A stretch of 64,000 nt of DNA from Sipunculus nudus (taxonomy: Eukaryota; Annelida; Sipuncula; Golfingiida; Sipunculidae): NCBI GenBank assembly GCA_026874595.1, contig CM049320.1:42604714-42668713 (forward strand), read 5' to 3'. The notes under the pieces were generated by a model, which was not told the DNA's origin, ran no database searches, and saw only the letters and a program-made list of their open reading frames with translations. This document shows positions 26,000 to 38,261 of the stretch, one piece after another (positions within the stretch are counted from its first letter, which is position 1; each line of letters begins with the position of its first letter). The position numbers and the translations under genes are program-made.

Positions 26000-27279
26000 G
26001 GCCTTGCATGCGACTGAGGTCCTTTACAAATATTCACCAACACATGTAGGCCTACTATGTCACAAATGTAAAGAAAATGTTAACCAGATTCACGTCGTGG
26101 TTGGTAAAGTGTGCTGTGTACACGTGTGAAGTGGCACCACCAAAGTTGTAAAAACATAATATTAACTTAAAATGTTTTGAAAATCGAGATTTTTTCCATT
26201 ACTCCAGATAAAAATGTAAAACTCCTGTAAAAAATGTAAATGTAGTATGTTTTATAAACTGGTATTTGTTTCTTTACATACATGTGCCATCTCATTTTCA
26301 ATAATGTTTATGTTATACTCTCTGTTTTTAAAGACATAACAACCATGCAATTTTAAAGTTGGCAATAATATAAATACCGAAAGGAATTGTTGATTACTTG
26401 CAATTCAAGCAACTACAGGTTACAAAATAATGATTTTTTAAATGTTTTTAATTATTATACTTTTTAAAACGCTACACAAATGAAATAAATAGCAAATATA
26501 AAATTATGAATAAAAACTGAAGCAGAATTTAAAAATACAGATACAAACACAATAATAAATTAAAAGGGTGTCATGGCTAAACGTGATGTGAAATTCATGT
26601 ATGTACTAAAGAAATGGTAAAACAACGAGAAAACGGGGTCCGTGTAATCCGTGAGGTCCGTGCGCCAGGGTCCGTAAGTGTTTTTTTTTTATCAAATTTT
26701 GTTGCAAAACAGACTATTTTTTATGTTTTAACCAAACATGATATAAAATATGTCTTTAGATAAGATTATGCTTAAATATCTGGACAAATTACCATGAGAG
26801 TAAGAATTTCAAATTTTTCTTGGGGTCCGGGATCCGGGGTGGGATCCGGGTTTAACACACTGCCTGAACGCAGTGACTGTCTCACTGGAAAACATTGGCT
26901 CAGCTTTCAAACAGAAAGGAGTGCGTGATATTTAAAAAATATATACAGCCATAAAATGTGCCACATAATATAATGCTACCACGAACGTTTACGCAGCGGG
27001 ATTGCCCGACCATGTTAATGCTCAGTTTTTGTGCGTTATACCCGGAATGCAATTATCGAGATCACGTCTCCGCGCTGTACTGTACTACCATGCAAGATAA
27101 CAGGTTCCTCTACTGGCGGATTCACGGGCTCGGAGGGCAACTTTAAAGGCGATGTTTAGCATAATATATATTTACATATAAAAATGATTTTATTTAACAT
27201 ATCTAATTCTTCGAAAATTCTCCGGCCAACCTCTCGGCTTCAATTAGAGTTTTATGCATAACAACATGCATATAATGGA
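26000..27279. other. Non-coding spacer
   Basis: AT-rich, with a GGTCCGTG / GGATCCGGG-rich patch (26636-26850). No gene or known repeat was identified. Confidence 0.35.
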
Positions 27280-27592
27280 TCTATATATTAATAGCGTAAC
27301 GCGATTTGTGTGAATTTACATATGTCTCCTCTGACACTACGGTTTGCCGTGATTTTTGACATACATATGCTCCGGGTTTGTCCGAAGACATTCCACCATT
27401 CGGACAAGAACGTATTCGTCCAGGTCATTCAGACTCCGACACAAGGTTAGCTCAGAGACAGAACACTTATACCAAATGTCGGATTCAAAGAGACAGTAAC
27501 ATTGTACGCCCAAGACATGAAACTATGACAGACTATTTTACATCAGAACTAAATGCTCGCCCAAAACCGTGCGTAGCACGGGTAATTGCTGG
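27280..27592 (+). mobile_element. Short non-autonomous Helitron
   Basis: Starts A|TCTATATATTAATAGCG and ends with the hairpin ACCGTGCGTAGCACGGGT followed by AATTGCTGG|T. These are the 5' TC, 3' stem-loop and CTRR hallmarks of Helitrons, inserted between A and T. At 313 bp it is far too short to code for a Rep-helicase. It shares its 5' end with the copies at 25188 and 30825. Confidence 0.7.
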
Positions 27593-27839
27593 TCAGTGCC
27601 TAATAGACTACAGATGACACCGGCACCTTTTCAAAAGGATTTGAAAGAACGCCGTCCGTTTCTATTGATGAAGAAACAGACATTAAAGAATACGATGGAG
27701 TTATTTATATCAAGCTGTACAGAAGTAGACAAAAACAAGTCATCAGCAGGACCAGATAGGACAGCCAAACCCTGCAGCAGTCAGGCACAAGAATCACAGT
27801 CTGTCAAATTATATTTTATCTAAGTTATATATATACATA

Positions 27840-27872
<33 letters not shown>

Positions 27873-28984
27873 TATACATTTGTATTTATATTCATTTATA
27901 TTCATGTAGTCACATAGTAGGTGCTATTTGTTGTATTTATATGAGTTTATTTCATGTGTCTATTTATTTACCTACCCTACATACGCTACTTTTTGTTACA
28001 TTAACCACTATATGAACTGTTTCAACAAACATTTGTCACCTTGTAGCTGCTTATTTATTCTTGGAGGAAACTGGGCTTGGGCAACATGCACTCGTACAAT
28101 TTAAAGAGATAAAATAACACTTTTTATTGGAATAAAATTTAGAGCCTAAACCTTCAAATTATCAGGACTGCATATTGTAGTCTGAACTTATAAATGAAAC
28201 AGAAAGATACTTACCAGGCTAGATAAAAAGACTGCAGTTCTTAAAGTGGTTGGCTCTTCACCTGGGTAGCCGACACTGTCGTAAAACCAACCCCAAGGTG
28301 AAAAAGAAGCCATACCCTTTTGCCTGCCGCAGGCATAGGGGTCCACTGCTCGATGAAAAAGAGGGAGAATTTCTGACTTATTCTCAATTAAATACAGGCT
28401 ACAGAAGGCAGGTTAGAAACACTGCATTGTGATTGATTATGGGGCATCTCTATATTGACTGTCAATCAGTGTTGATGCCCCACCCCTGGACAACTGAGGT
28501 CCAGGTCAAAGGGCAAGAATGTTACAACCTGTTACATTTGCATATTTTACTCTTCACTTGAGAACCTTTTTATGCTTATCACTTGATCAGGTAATGGACA
28601 AATAATATACCGAGAAGGACTTAATAATATAGAACAGCTAACAATTTTTGTGCTGCTGACTTAAAGCCACATATTCTTTTACGTTTTTAATGGATACTCG
28701 CGGGAGTTTATTTGCCGTTTGGATCAGTGCTGCCTGTGTTCAGGGCTCTATTGGCGTCAAGTGTCTACATAAGCACATTAACACATTCATCACACAACCT
28801 GTCTCATGGACGTTTGCCGTTTTGACACTGGACAACGGAGTGAACATTAACTAATCAGGGCGTGAAGCCAGTTTATGGAGTGTAGGTACAACCTAACAAT
28901 TTGTCAACACCTTGTGCCATGCTGGGGACACTATAACAAATAAGAGGCAGTTTCACCAAGTTCTATGAAAAAAACAAGGCCTTG
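27593..28984. other. Non-coding spacer with TA run
   Basis: A (TA)n tract lies at about 27825-27875. The rest shows only short unsupported open frames. Confidence 0.4.
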
Positions 28985-29720
28985 GCACAGATTAGGTAAG
29001 CTGTTTTTTTTTACAAATTACATGATAAATGTAAATTAAAAGTATTATCTTACTAGCAATTACCTGTGCTTTGCACGGTTAGGGGCGAGCAGTTAATCCT
29101 GATATCAAATGGTCATTCAAGGTTGAATGACTTAGTTATACAATGTTACCGTCATGCACTTTAGCACCAAACTTCAAGGTTAGATTATTTTTTTAAATGT
29201 TGTGATTAAATTCCACTGATTATTAGCACCGACTAGGTAAGCTGGTTTTTTTTTACAAATTACATGATAAATGTAAATTAAAAGTATTATCTTACTAGCA
29301 ATTACCTGTGCTTTGCACGGTTAGGGGCGAGCAGTTAGTTCTGATATCAAATGGTCATTCAAGGTTGAATGACTTAGTTATACAATGTTACCGTCTTGCA
29401 CTTTAGCCCCAAACTTCAAGGTCAGATTATTTTTTTTAATGTTTGTGATTAAATTCCACTGCTTATAAGCACAGACTAGGTTAGCTGTTTTTTTTTTTTT
29501 TTTACAAATTACATGATAAATGGTAATTAAAAGTATTATCTTACTAGCAATTACCTGTGCTTCGCACGGTTAGGGGCGAGCATTTAGTTCTGATATCAAA
29601 TTGTCTTTCAAGGTTCAAGTTGAATGACTTGGTCATACAATGTTGTTACCGTCATGCACTTAAGCACCAAACTTCAAAGTCAGATTATTTTTTTTTTAAT
29701 ATTGTGATTAAATTCCACTG
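28985..29720. repeat. Three tandem copies of a ~245-bp unit carrying a Helitron 3' end
   Basis: Each unit has (minus strand) the hairpin ACCGTGCAAAGCACAGGT, AATTGCTAG|T, with CTAG at 29053-29056, 29295-29298 and 29544-29547. The spacings are 242 and 249 bases. The repeated unit extends past the Helitron terminus into flanking sequence (ACAAATTACATGATAAATG), so host-side DNA was amplified together with the end. Confidence 0.8.
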
Positions 29721-30825
29721 ATTATTACCTCAGATAATTTAAAGTATCACTATTCAGTAGTATGAAGGAAGGGTAGACAGGAAGGGTAGCGGTGGGGCTT
29801 AAGTGGCATGCATGTGAAGGCCAACAAAATAAACTAAAAAAATAGATCTTACCCTACCCAAACCCACTTGTTCTTCATAAAATCCATTAGACATCAGAAC
29901 ATTCTTCTGATGGTAATATCCGTAAAATTTATCAGAAACAGTGAAATTATACACAAAGTACTGTATGTTTTGCTTCGTGGACATGGTAGACGGTTTTGCA
30001 TGCAATGTAAAATGTGACTGGCTAGCCATGCAGCAAGCTCCCGGCCCCGATCGATCACGTATGACTGTTAGGCCTAAGCACCCTTTGATGTTGCTGAAAA
30101 GGTTCAGTCGTTTTTTATGACGTGGTTTTACCTTTCAGTGTTAAATCGAATAACATTTCTTCCTGTAAAATATGTGCCCATCGGTACATTCGCGTGTTAA
30201 CACCAATGGTAAAGTTCCCTTGAAAAAAGAAAAATTCGAGTCTTGTCTGTCCTGTGGGACAATAAATATGGGTTGAATGTCTTCGGACAAACCCGGAGCA
30301 TATGTATATCGAGTTATAAGTAAATAAAGTTGCCCTCCGATTTTTCTTGCAACTGTCGTATGCGACAAAATCGCACCGTGTCTAAAGCTGGTGACAGATT
30401 CCAACGTTTATCGCATGAGTTCATCGCATCAAAAAATATGGGCAAATTAATTTCAGTTGAACATGGCACAAACATGGCACAACCATCCGGCAACGATAAT
30501 CAACTGCGATCAACGTATCCCCAGATGCACTAAAACCCCATTTGGGGCTCCCGCAGGAAAACTTTGTCCAGGCATCACACACTTTATGGCCATTGTGTTA
30601 CCAGGCCCAAATAAAAATACCAAATAAAAGAGGCTCCAGCAGGGGACAAATATTTTAATTATTTATTATGCACGTAATACGTTAATATTGCAAATAAAAG
30701 TGAGTGTAATCTCTTCGGACAAACCCGGAGCATATGCATGTCGAAAATCAAGGCAATCCGTACAATGGTATCAGAGTGAAACGGACAATCACAAAATAAA
30801 TCGCCTTACGCTATTAATATATAGA
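29544..30825 (-). mobile_element. Helitron, minus strand, non-autonomous
   Basis: On the minus strand it opens with A|TCTATATATTAATAGCG at 30825, and the first 3' hairpin with CTAG ends at 29544, giving about 1.28 kb. If the furthest of the three tandem 3' ends is used, it reaches 29053. No Rep or helicase motif is visible, so it would depend on an autonomous partner. The left part (30500-30825) is an inverted match to 25188-25560. Confidence 0.65.
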
Positions 30826-31556
30826 TTCTGCATTATAGTTTATACATATGGAACCAATTTCATGCAAACCAAAATGTTACCAATTTTTTATATATGTAGC
30901 GGGTATAATAATACCCTTGCTCTCTTTCACATCAAACTGGCCCAGATGTGTGTGGGTGTGTGTAATAGAGGGGCCATTTTAAAGCAGGGACGTTTACCTG
31001 TCGGCAAAGCTTAACAAAATTAATACTAATATCAGTTAGCCGATAGTACAAAATTTAACCGCTTTCACTCACTCAGGAACTGTTTTATTCCTAGTCTTCA
31101 TATCCCACTGTTAATCAACACAAACGTTAAAGCTCGACTGCCTTTAATTATATACTAGCTAATCCTCGTATGTTAACTGATGTTCTTTCGGGAAAAAATA
31201 TCTTTTTCTGATAATTACCCTGGATTTAAAATAAAATTTCTCCTACAGTTCATGAGACGCACTTTGCGTACATCTGTTGTGTAACTTTCCTTTGTCTCTA
31301 ACGTAAAGAAACAAACGAGAACATCTTGTGGTAAGTGTTGATATATACATGAATTCCCTTGAGGTTCATCAATGATTGATCACCATCAGTTTAAGCATAT
31401 AGCTGAGAGTAAATATCTACTGTGGGCCACTGATCATCAGTGCCGAGGACCACCACTAGATGGCGAAAGAATCGAAATACCTGGAAAATATTCGGTTATT
31501 TATATGACATTATACCCTCGCCGTGTACTTTGTACTCAACATTATACTTTAACCAT

Positions 31557-31589
<33 letters not shown>

Positions 31590-31655
31590 ATCAATTTAAT
31601 ACATTAAGGTTCAAAACATCACAGTGAAAGTGCTCTACCGTGCAGGGGAGCACTA

Positions 31656-31686
<31 letters not shown>

Positions 31687-31703
31687 GCTAATATATATAT
31701 ATA
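30826..31703. other. Non-coding spacer with TA microsatellites
   Basis: TA runs lie at about 31555-31590 and 31662-31703. No gene was recognised. Confidence 0.4.
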
Positions 31704-32627
31704 CAGTGAAACCTCGTTGTGTCGAAGTCGAAGGGACTGGTGAATTTACTTCGACACAACCGGAGTTCGAGACAACCGATGTTCATTATATTCAACCTTC
31801 TTCAGATCTGATTATTTTCAATAAATACTGCACATGTATAGGGCCTATATCATATTGTTCTCATAAATGTTTTCATGAAAGATTAACAAAACTTTTATAT
31901 ACATTTTTTATTTATAATAAAAACACATAAGTACTACCAAAATTAGGTTTAGGTTAATCAAGAATGTGAAATAAGAGCACATACATGTACGTGTATAAAA
32001 GCAAACAAATCAATAAACGATAGGCTCAGATCATTTTCAGTTCAACTTTATCCTAGACACATCAAAGGTAGGGACTGGATAATGTTTGGTTTATCAATAA
32101 CTTCTCATTAATGCTTTTGGGCGAGAAAAGAAAAAGAAAGGTGTACAATTAGCCGAACAAATAAACAACGGACCAGTTATATGTCAGCCATCGCGCGTGA
32201 TGAGTAAGATCCCTGCCGGTATTTATTGTGTAACTAGTCATAGCGGCCGAAGGTATGATTCTTGGACCCTGCACAACTATTGTTTTAACATTAAAGCGGT
32301 ATTACCTTGAGTCGACAGAGCCATCGCGCTTGATGAGTGAGAGCCTGGTCGGTATTAATTAATTATGACTGGTCATCACGGCCCAATCATGATTGACGGG
32401 CCTTGCACAACTGTTAATCAATCATACACTTCGAGTTAAGCGATAGAAATATTAGCTGGGGACCAACAAAACACCTCGACACATCCGGTTTTTCGACACA
32501 TCCAACTTCGACACAAGCGGAGATAATTTAGTAAGATTTTAACTATTTTTTTTCAGGGAACCCACGTTCGACTTCGACACATGCGGGAATTCGACTTAAC
32601 CTAGTTCGACACAACTAGGTTTCACTG
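31704..32627. mobile_element. Pogo/Tigger-like MITE (924 bp)
   Basis: The ends are inverted: CAGTGAAACCTCGTTGTGTCGAA at the left and the reverse of CAGTGAAACCTAGTTGTGTCGAA at the right. CAGTG...ACCTCGTT termini rich in TCGA are typical of pogo/Tigger elements, which use a TA target. Left flank is TA; right flank is CA, so the duplication has decayed or is shifted. Further TTCGACACA strings lie just inside each end. An internal pair of diverged ~130-bp copies (near 32189 and 32322, CCATCGCGCNTGATGAGT) is present. There is no transposase frame. Confidence 0.7.
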
Positions 32628-32654
32628 CATGTATATAGTTTTTTTTTTCTATTT

Positions 32655-34292
32655 ATTGCTTGCCGGAATCAAAGATTTCGGCAAGCATATTGGTCAGTTG
32701 CGTATGTCTGTTTGTCTGTCTGTTTGTTTGTTTGTTTGTTTGTCACCACTCTCCTGGCCACAATTTTGCCACAATAACCTTGAAACTTACAGGGGTGATG
32801 AAAAACATAATTTCTAGGTGCCCTATTGTTTTTGGTTAAAATAGGTGAAAGGTCAAGGTCAAGGTCGTCAAATCTTCCCAAAACGGTTTTTTCTTCATAT
32901 CTTTGTGACTATTAGCCGTATCTACTTCTACAATAGCTCATTTTAATCGTCATTCCAAGGCCTGTCATCTGGTGTGTAGCTGACTCAAATTTGCCGTAAC
33001 CATGGTTACAAGTTTTGGGGGAAAAGTCATAATATTCGAAAATAAGGGGTCTTATTTTTCTAACTTTGTCAGTTTTAAAGCTAGAGTGATCTAGTTTTTT
33101 GCATCAGGTAGCATTCAACTAGTACTACAAGATTTTATTACAAGTCTTGCAGTATCTCGTAAAATATCTCGTAAATAGAGATATTTGGAGATTTCATTCA
33201 TCTTGCGCCAAAGGCCACATTATTGCAGGAATCTTTTTGAAACTGACATATTATAAGTCCTACACTATTATCTCGAAATCGTTTTTTCACTTTTTGAATA
33301 GGGCCGCTAGGGGGCGCTGGATGCGAACCTCTCGCAACATATCATGCTTTGGCAATATCTCCAAAACTATAAACCTCAGTTACATAAACTGTAGCCTTTT
33401 TCTTCCTTTGAGTCTTCTCCATAACCTGGAGAAGTCATCTGGACTCAATTTTGAGTCACTTTGTCAGTGTTTTCGTCTGTTTGTCAGTTGTCCTCAAATT
33501 CGCCTGCTTGTTGGCTCTTGCGTCTCACATATAGCATTCTGTAGGCCACAGTTTTGACGGAATCCTTTTGAAACTATTACATCTTATGTCTTACACTAAT
33601 ATCTAGAAAACGATTTTTCATTTTCCGGATATGGCCACTAGTGGGCGCTGCACATGACTCTCACACACATACCATTGTATTGGCCATAACTCTACACCCA
33701 AAGCCTCAGTTATATAAGCTATAGCTTATTTTCTTCCTTTGAGTCTTCTCCATAACCTGATTAAGGCATCTGGTTTCAATCTTCTGTCACTTTGTCAGTG
33801 TGTCCATCTTTTTGTGCGTTATCCTCTAAGTCCCCCCTTTGCTGGTTCTTACGCCTTACATATAGCATTCTACAGGCCACAGCTTTGATGGAATCCTTTT
33901 GAAACTGGGACATCTTATGTCATACACTAATAATACGAAACGCATTTGTCGTCTTCGGAATATGTCCGATAGAGGGCGCTACAGTCGAACCTCCCAAGTA
34001 TATAATTAATTATAACATAAATTATAACTCATTTTCTTCCTTTGAATCTTCTCCATAACTAGGTAAAGTCATCTGGTGTCAATCTTGTCTCACAAAGTCA
34101 GTATGTCTGTCTGTTCGTCTTTTGTTGTCAGCTTTGTCTGCTTCCCTGTTCTTTTGTCTCATATGTCATTCTACAGGCCACATATTCTCAGCAATGTCCC
34201 TGAGAGTCATTCCATTAATAGAAAACCGACAATATGTTCTGTCTGTCCGTCTGTGTTTCACTTCTGATTTCCGGCAAGCGTTCGTCCTATGG
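32655..34292. repeat. Dispersed element with three internal ~330-bp tandem units
   Basis: The outer ends carry inverted GCTTGCCGGAAATC-like strings (about 32660 and 34270). Inside, units near 33225, 33560 and 33890 each contain GAATC(C/T)TTTTGAAACT, a GGGCGCT motif, TCTTCCTTTGAGTCTTCTCC and TCACTTTGTCAGT. Units differ by roughly 15-25 percent by eye. Non-coding, mollusc-type. Confidence 0.6.
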
Positions 34293-34481
34293 TCGTCTAG
34301 TTTTGTAATCCTGAAGATTAACACCCACGGAAAAATATAACGCATTTGTTTCCCATTCACTTGGATAAGTGGATGAGTGAAAACGTTTTAGAACCATTTC
34401 AAATCCCACAGGGCAGTAAAACAATCAAGGTCGGACAAAGCGAAACGCTTGGAGTCTGTTATATAAGCAATTCATAAACTT

Positions 34482-34482
<1 letters not shown>

Positions 34483-34560
<78 letters not shown>

Positions 34561-34688
34561 TAGAAGTATATAGGTGCAGAACGAATCTAACAGTGCTCCA
34601 TTAGCCTGATGCTAAGAGCTGATACACAGAATTTACAACGAAAATGTTCAGTTACACGTTAATGTGTAACTGAACATTTTCGTTGTAA

Positions 34689-34734
<46 letters not shown>

Positions 34735-34739
34735 CACAT

Positions 34740-34780
<41 letters not shown>
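34483..34780. repeat. TA microsatellites surrounding a perfect palindrome
   Basis: TA runs lie at about 34483-34560, 34696-34732 and 34757-34780, with an AC run at about 34738-34755. Between the first two lies a perfect inverted repeat: arms 34626-34657 and 34664-34695 (32 bp each) with a 6-base loop GTTAAT. Confidence 0.95.
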
Positions 34781-35513
34781 CAAGCATTTCATCTAAATTC
34801 ATTGCTCTGGCCATTAAGTCAGAGGTCGGAATAATACAGTTTCATTTTAGAACAGAATATGTTTGACTTTGTGGTACCACCTGTTATATGAGTACCATGG
34901 AACCGCGCTCAGGTAGAGAATGTTAAATATATGCACGGTCACTGTGCACAAAGCTCACACCGAGTACGGACAACACGTTCGGGCTCTCAGTATATATCCG
35001 CTGCAATACACACGAGCTGGGTTGTCACCATCACAGGTTAGCCTCAAATTTGTCTTGGTTGTAGCACAGGTTCTTGAAATCATTTAACCAAAGATTTTAC
35101 GACTGTAATAGTTATAAAGATTTAAGTCAAGAGTGTCATAGAGCCTTCTGAGGTATTTTCTATGATTTAAAAGCCTGTGGTTGTAGATTCATCACGTAGC
35201 TGTAGTTAAATCATACAGTCAGATGTATAAGTAGTGGTTTAGCCAGGGGGTTTCTCTCCAGTTACGATCTCGAGGGGGCTGTGTCTTTGAGTTTGTAACT
35301 AGGATTACAGATCTTTGGTATAATTAAAACATACCACGCTAAGCTATTCCGTCTATTGTTGTCAATTCAATCTAACACTCAAATAGTTGCCAATGTATCT
35401 ATATTTGGCCAATGGGTCTCATTCTCGCTCCGCGCTCTGCGTTCGGCGTGCCACGCATCAGCATTCTCTTTTATAAACGAAACTCTTAATATCAATTTCA
35501 CATATTAATTTGT

Positions 35514-35557
<44 letters not shown>

Positions 35558-36130
35558 TATATATATATAAAACAAAGAGTCAAATATGATTATAAATTAG
35601 ATATTTGGGTCCCCCATACGAGAGACCACGTTTTCTAGACGTGATATGCAAGCTTTTTCGGGGGACGCCGATTCCGAGAACCTGAGAACAGTGGTTTTCC
35701 ATATTTTGCTCACCTTTGTGAGCGTTTTATAACGTCTCTTTGTGTTTCTTTGGTAACTGTGCGTTTTATTTATATGCGATTACACCCAAAATTTGAGCAT
35801 ATCCAAACCATTCCAATACATCCTGTCTCTGTCAATATTCTCACACACTGCCTGCGTTCACGTACGTTTGTGTGCGGTTGGACGCGTTCGCATACCATTT
35901 GGTTTGAAATTGACTGACGACTTCACAAGGCCAGGTTAAACCCAGTCAAAACGGAAGGTAAACGCTGAAGTTGGGGCCGCTTTTGAATCACCAGTTCAAT
36001 CAGATAATCTTCAGTTGCCAAAATCAGGCGTGTATATAACCTTGACGCGCATGCACCCTGCAAAATGCATGAACGTGACTATAGGCTTTCAATTATACAA
36101 TAGATACCTTGGGTTGGTGGAAGTATTGTG
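34781..36130. other. Non-coding spacer
   Basis: A TA run lies at about 35517-35570. The rest shows no supported gene. Confidence 0.4.
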
Positions 36131-36333
36131 CAGAAGCGGATCCGGTGGGGGGGGGGGGGTCCAGGGGGCCCCCTTTTTTTGTCGCCGCAAATTATTTTAG
36201 TATTCCAGACCAAACTTTATGGCCTAGATCCCCCCCCCCCCCCTTTCCAGACATGGGGATTTTTTTAATTTTTTTATGAGTCCTCCTTGGTTGGACCCCC
36301 CCCCCCCTTTCCTAAATCCTGGATCCACCCCTG
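36131..36333. mobile_element. hAT-like MITE with poly-G/C arms
   Basis: Left end CAGAAGCGGATCCGG and right end (reversed) CAGGGGTGGATCCAGGATTT are inverted copies. CAGGGGCGGATCCAG is a common hAT-type terminus in many animals. Long G and C runs make a foldback structure. A clean 8-bp target duplication was not found. Confidence 0.5.
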
Positions 36334-36566
36334 TTATGTGCCTCCCTTCAATGTGACAATACTTCACGTGTACAATGAATCGCCCACATCCTTCGAGTGC
36401 CTTTTAGATGTGATCAGCTTAGGGCTCAACCTATTCAGCCACAATTCAGGCAGGCTAAAACATCATGAAAAGAGTAAATGAAAGAGCAGTCTGTAATAAA
36501 GCTAGGTAAAGCATAAAACGCTGTATGTTAACAGAAACGGTTCTCATGGTTCACGGGACTTTCAGG

Positions 36567-36668
36567 TGACATCAAAACACGACCCTCTGCCACTGGCGCT
36601 CCAGGTCAACAAGAACAGCACGGTGGAAATTTCCATCGGCACATCAAACATATTTGTTTTTTGCTCCA
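36567..36668 (+). other. Possible orphan exon
   Basis: After CACGGGACTTTCAG there are about 34 codons with mostly G/C third positions (VTSKHDPLPLALQVNKNSTV and on). This is unlike the AT-rich surroundings. No matching donor, neighbouring exon or family was found, and the opposite strand is also open. It may be a relic of a host exon. Confidence 0.2.
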
Positions 36669-37529
36669 GTTGGTCTGCACACCCTTTGTCATTCATTGAG
36701 TACTTATTACCGTGTCGGAGTGCCTTGATATCTCTTGATACAAGTATAAATGTGCCTGCTTCTTGGTCGTATAATACTGTTACCCTGGTTACTTGGTACA
36801 CATTTTACCAGCTTGGTATTTATAAGCGTTTATGTCTTCTGTTACGATTTGTACTAGCGATATATATACAAACACAATCTATTTCTGAGACGACAGGCTG
36901 TTTTTGAGACGACAGGCTAGTTTCAGATCAACATATTAGAAAGTTACAACATTTTAGAAAACTAATTATTGTGTAAACCTGCTGTGGATATACCAATCAA
37001 ACCTATCAGTGTTTACTACCTGAACATTGTCTAATCTCCTGCTGTCCATGCAAGGAACCACTTTCTCTGTGTAGTGAGCCGATTAAAACAACGATTACTC
37101 TCTCCAAATTTCATTACAACTCTCTTATTTGATTTTAACATAGCACAAAAGTGCTAATGAACTTCCTTTTCAATACTCAATAATAAATAATGTAGTCAAT
37201 CCAAATATAATAACAGAATAAAGAAATAAACACATGACACATACTTTTATACATCACATACAGGACATGCTAATACACACTGAATGTCTTGTGAATCAAG
37301 CTACTAGCAAGCTGCCGTTTTGAATAATTGATAAAAAGATAGGTTTGAGTAATTCAACAAAATTATACATGCAAATATAAATATTCTATAAAACCATGTT
37401 AAAACCTTTGGGATGAATGGATTAATGCCTGCACAGCTGAAAATATAATAATTTGGTCTCAAGATTAAAGTTTGGTAAGCCCATTAAGATAACATTTAAA
37501 GCATATTGTTTATTTTTTCCAATAAGTGT

Positions 37530-38185
37530 ATTAATATTGTCGGCAGGAATTACATTTAAAGGCCTTAATTTTTCAAACAACCTGTTTCTTGGATTATAGT
37601 AAAGGGGACATTCAAAAAAGAGATTATAAATGCATCCTCATATGTAAGACCATAAGGACATTTTGGGTCATTTAGTAGACCATGTGAGAAGAGGTCCCCT
37701 TTTAATGTACTTAATTTTAAACGTAGTCTGAAGTGTACTATATTAATTTGACGTTGACCAATATAAAGATAAGACCGTTTCTTTATCCTGTGTTTATATA
37801 AATATGATTTGAATATTGTTATGCAACCTGAGTGACGGATTGAATATGGTAGCTAATTCCATGGTTGGGTGGGTGACGAAAAAAATAGTCTTATTCCGCT
37901 AAGTCCTAGTATTAGAAACTCTGAAATCTGAATTATTTCTAAATCTACCGTATGATCTTCGGGAACGTTAACAAACCGATCGAGACACAAATAACTTTGA
38001 CACAGCCTATCTTTAACTTTGTAGAAAAATAATAATTTTGCCCTCGATCTTCTTTCAGCAAGCGTTTCCCAACCTATTTCTTTCAGTAACTCGTTTGAAT
38101 TGGTAGCCTGAATAGCGTCGCTGCATATACGTGCAGCTTTCTTATAGAATCCAGGGATAACGCGTCAGTCAAAGTGTAATTATGA
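37530..38185 (-). mobile_element. LINE fragment (end of reverse transcriptase ORF)
   Basis: Minus-strand pieces read KKAARICSDAIQATNSNELL, KEIGWETLAERRSRAKLLFF, YKV, then KRGPLL, and FFECPLYYNPRNRLFEKL-like text. These are the conserved tail of a non-LTR retrotransposon ORF2, ending in the FECPLY motif. Several frameshifts and stops show it is long dead. It lies beside the 180-bp array at 38.3 kb. Confidence 0.65.
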
Positions 38186-38261
38186 AAATTACATTCCCAA
38201 ACTCTCATACTCATACGCGAAACGTAAAGCTGCCAATGTGAAAAAGATAGGTCCAGAACTA

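Noticed and set aside
27378-27823. Two overlapping plus-strand frames near the short Helitron
   Set aside because: They cross the Helitron terminus at 27592 and show no Rep, helicase or other known motif.
25188-30825. One large transposon with long terminal inverted repeats
   Set aside because: The ends carry Helitron TC starts after an A, and separate CTRR/stem-loop ends exist inside, so independent Helitrons explain it better.
36131-36333. Exact 8-bp target duplication for the hAT-like MITE
   Set aside because: The flanks (GTATTGTG and TTATGTGC) are only loosely alike, so no duplication is claimed.
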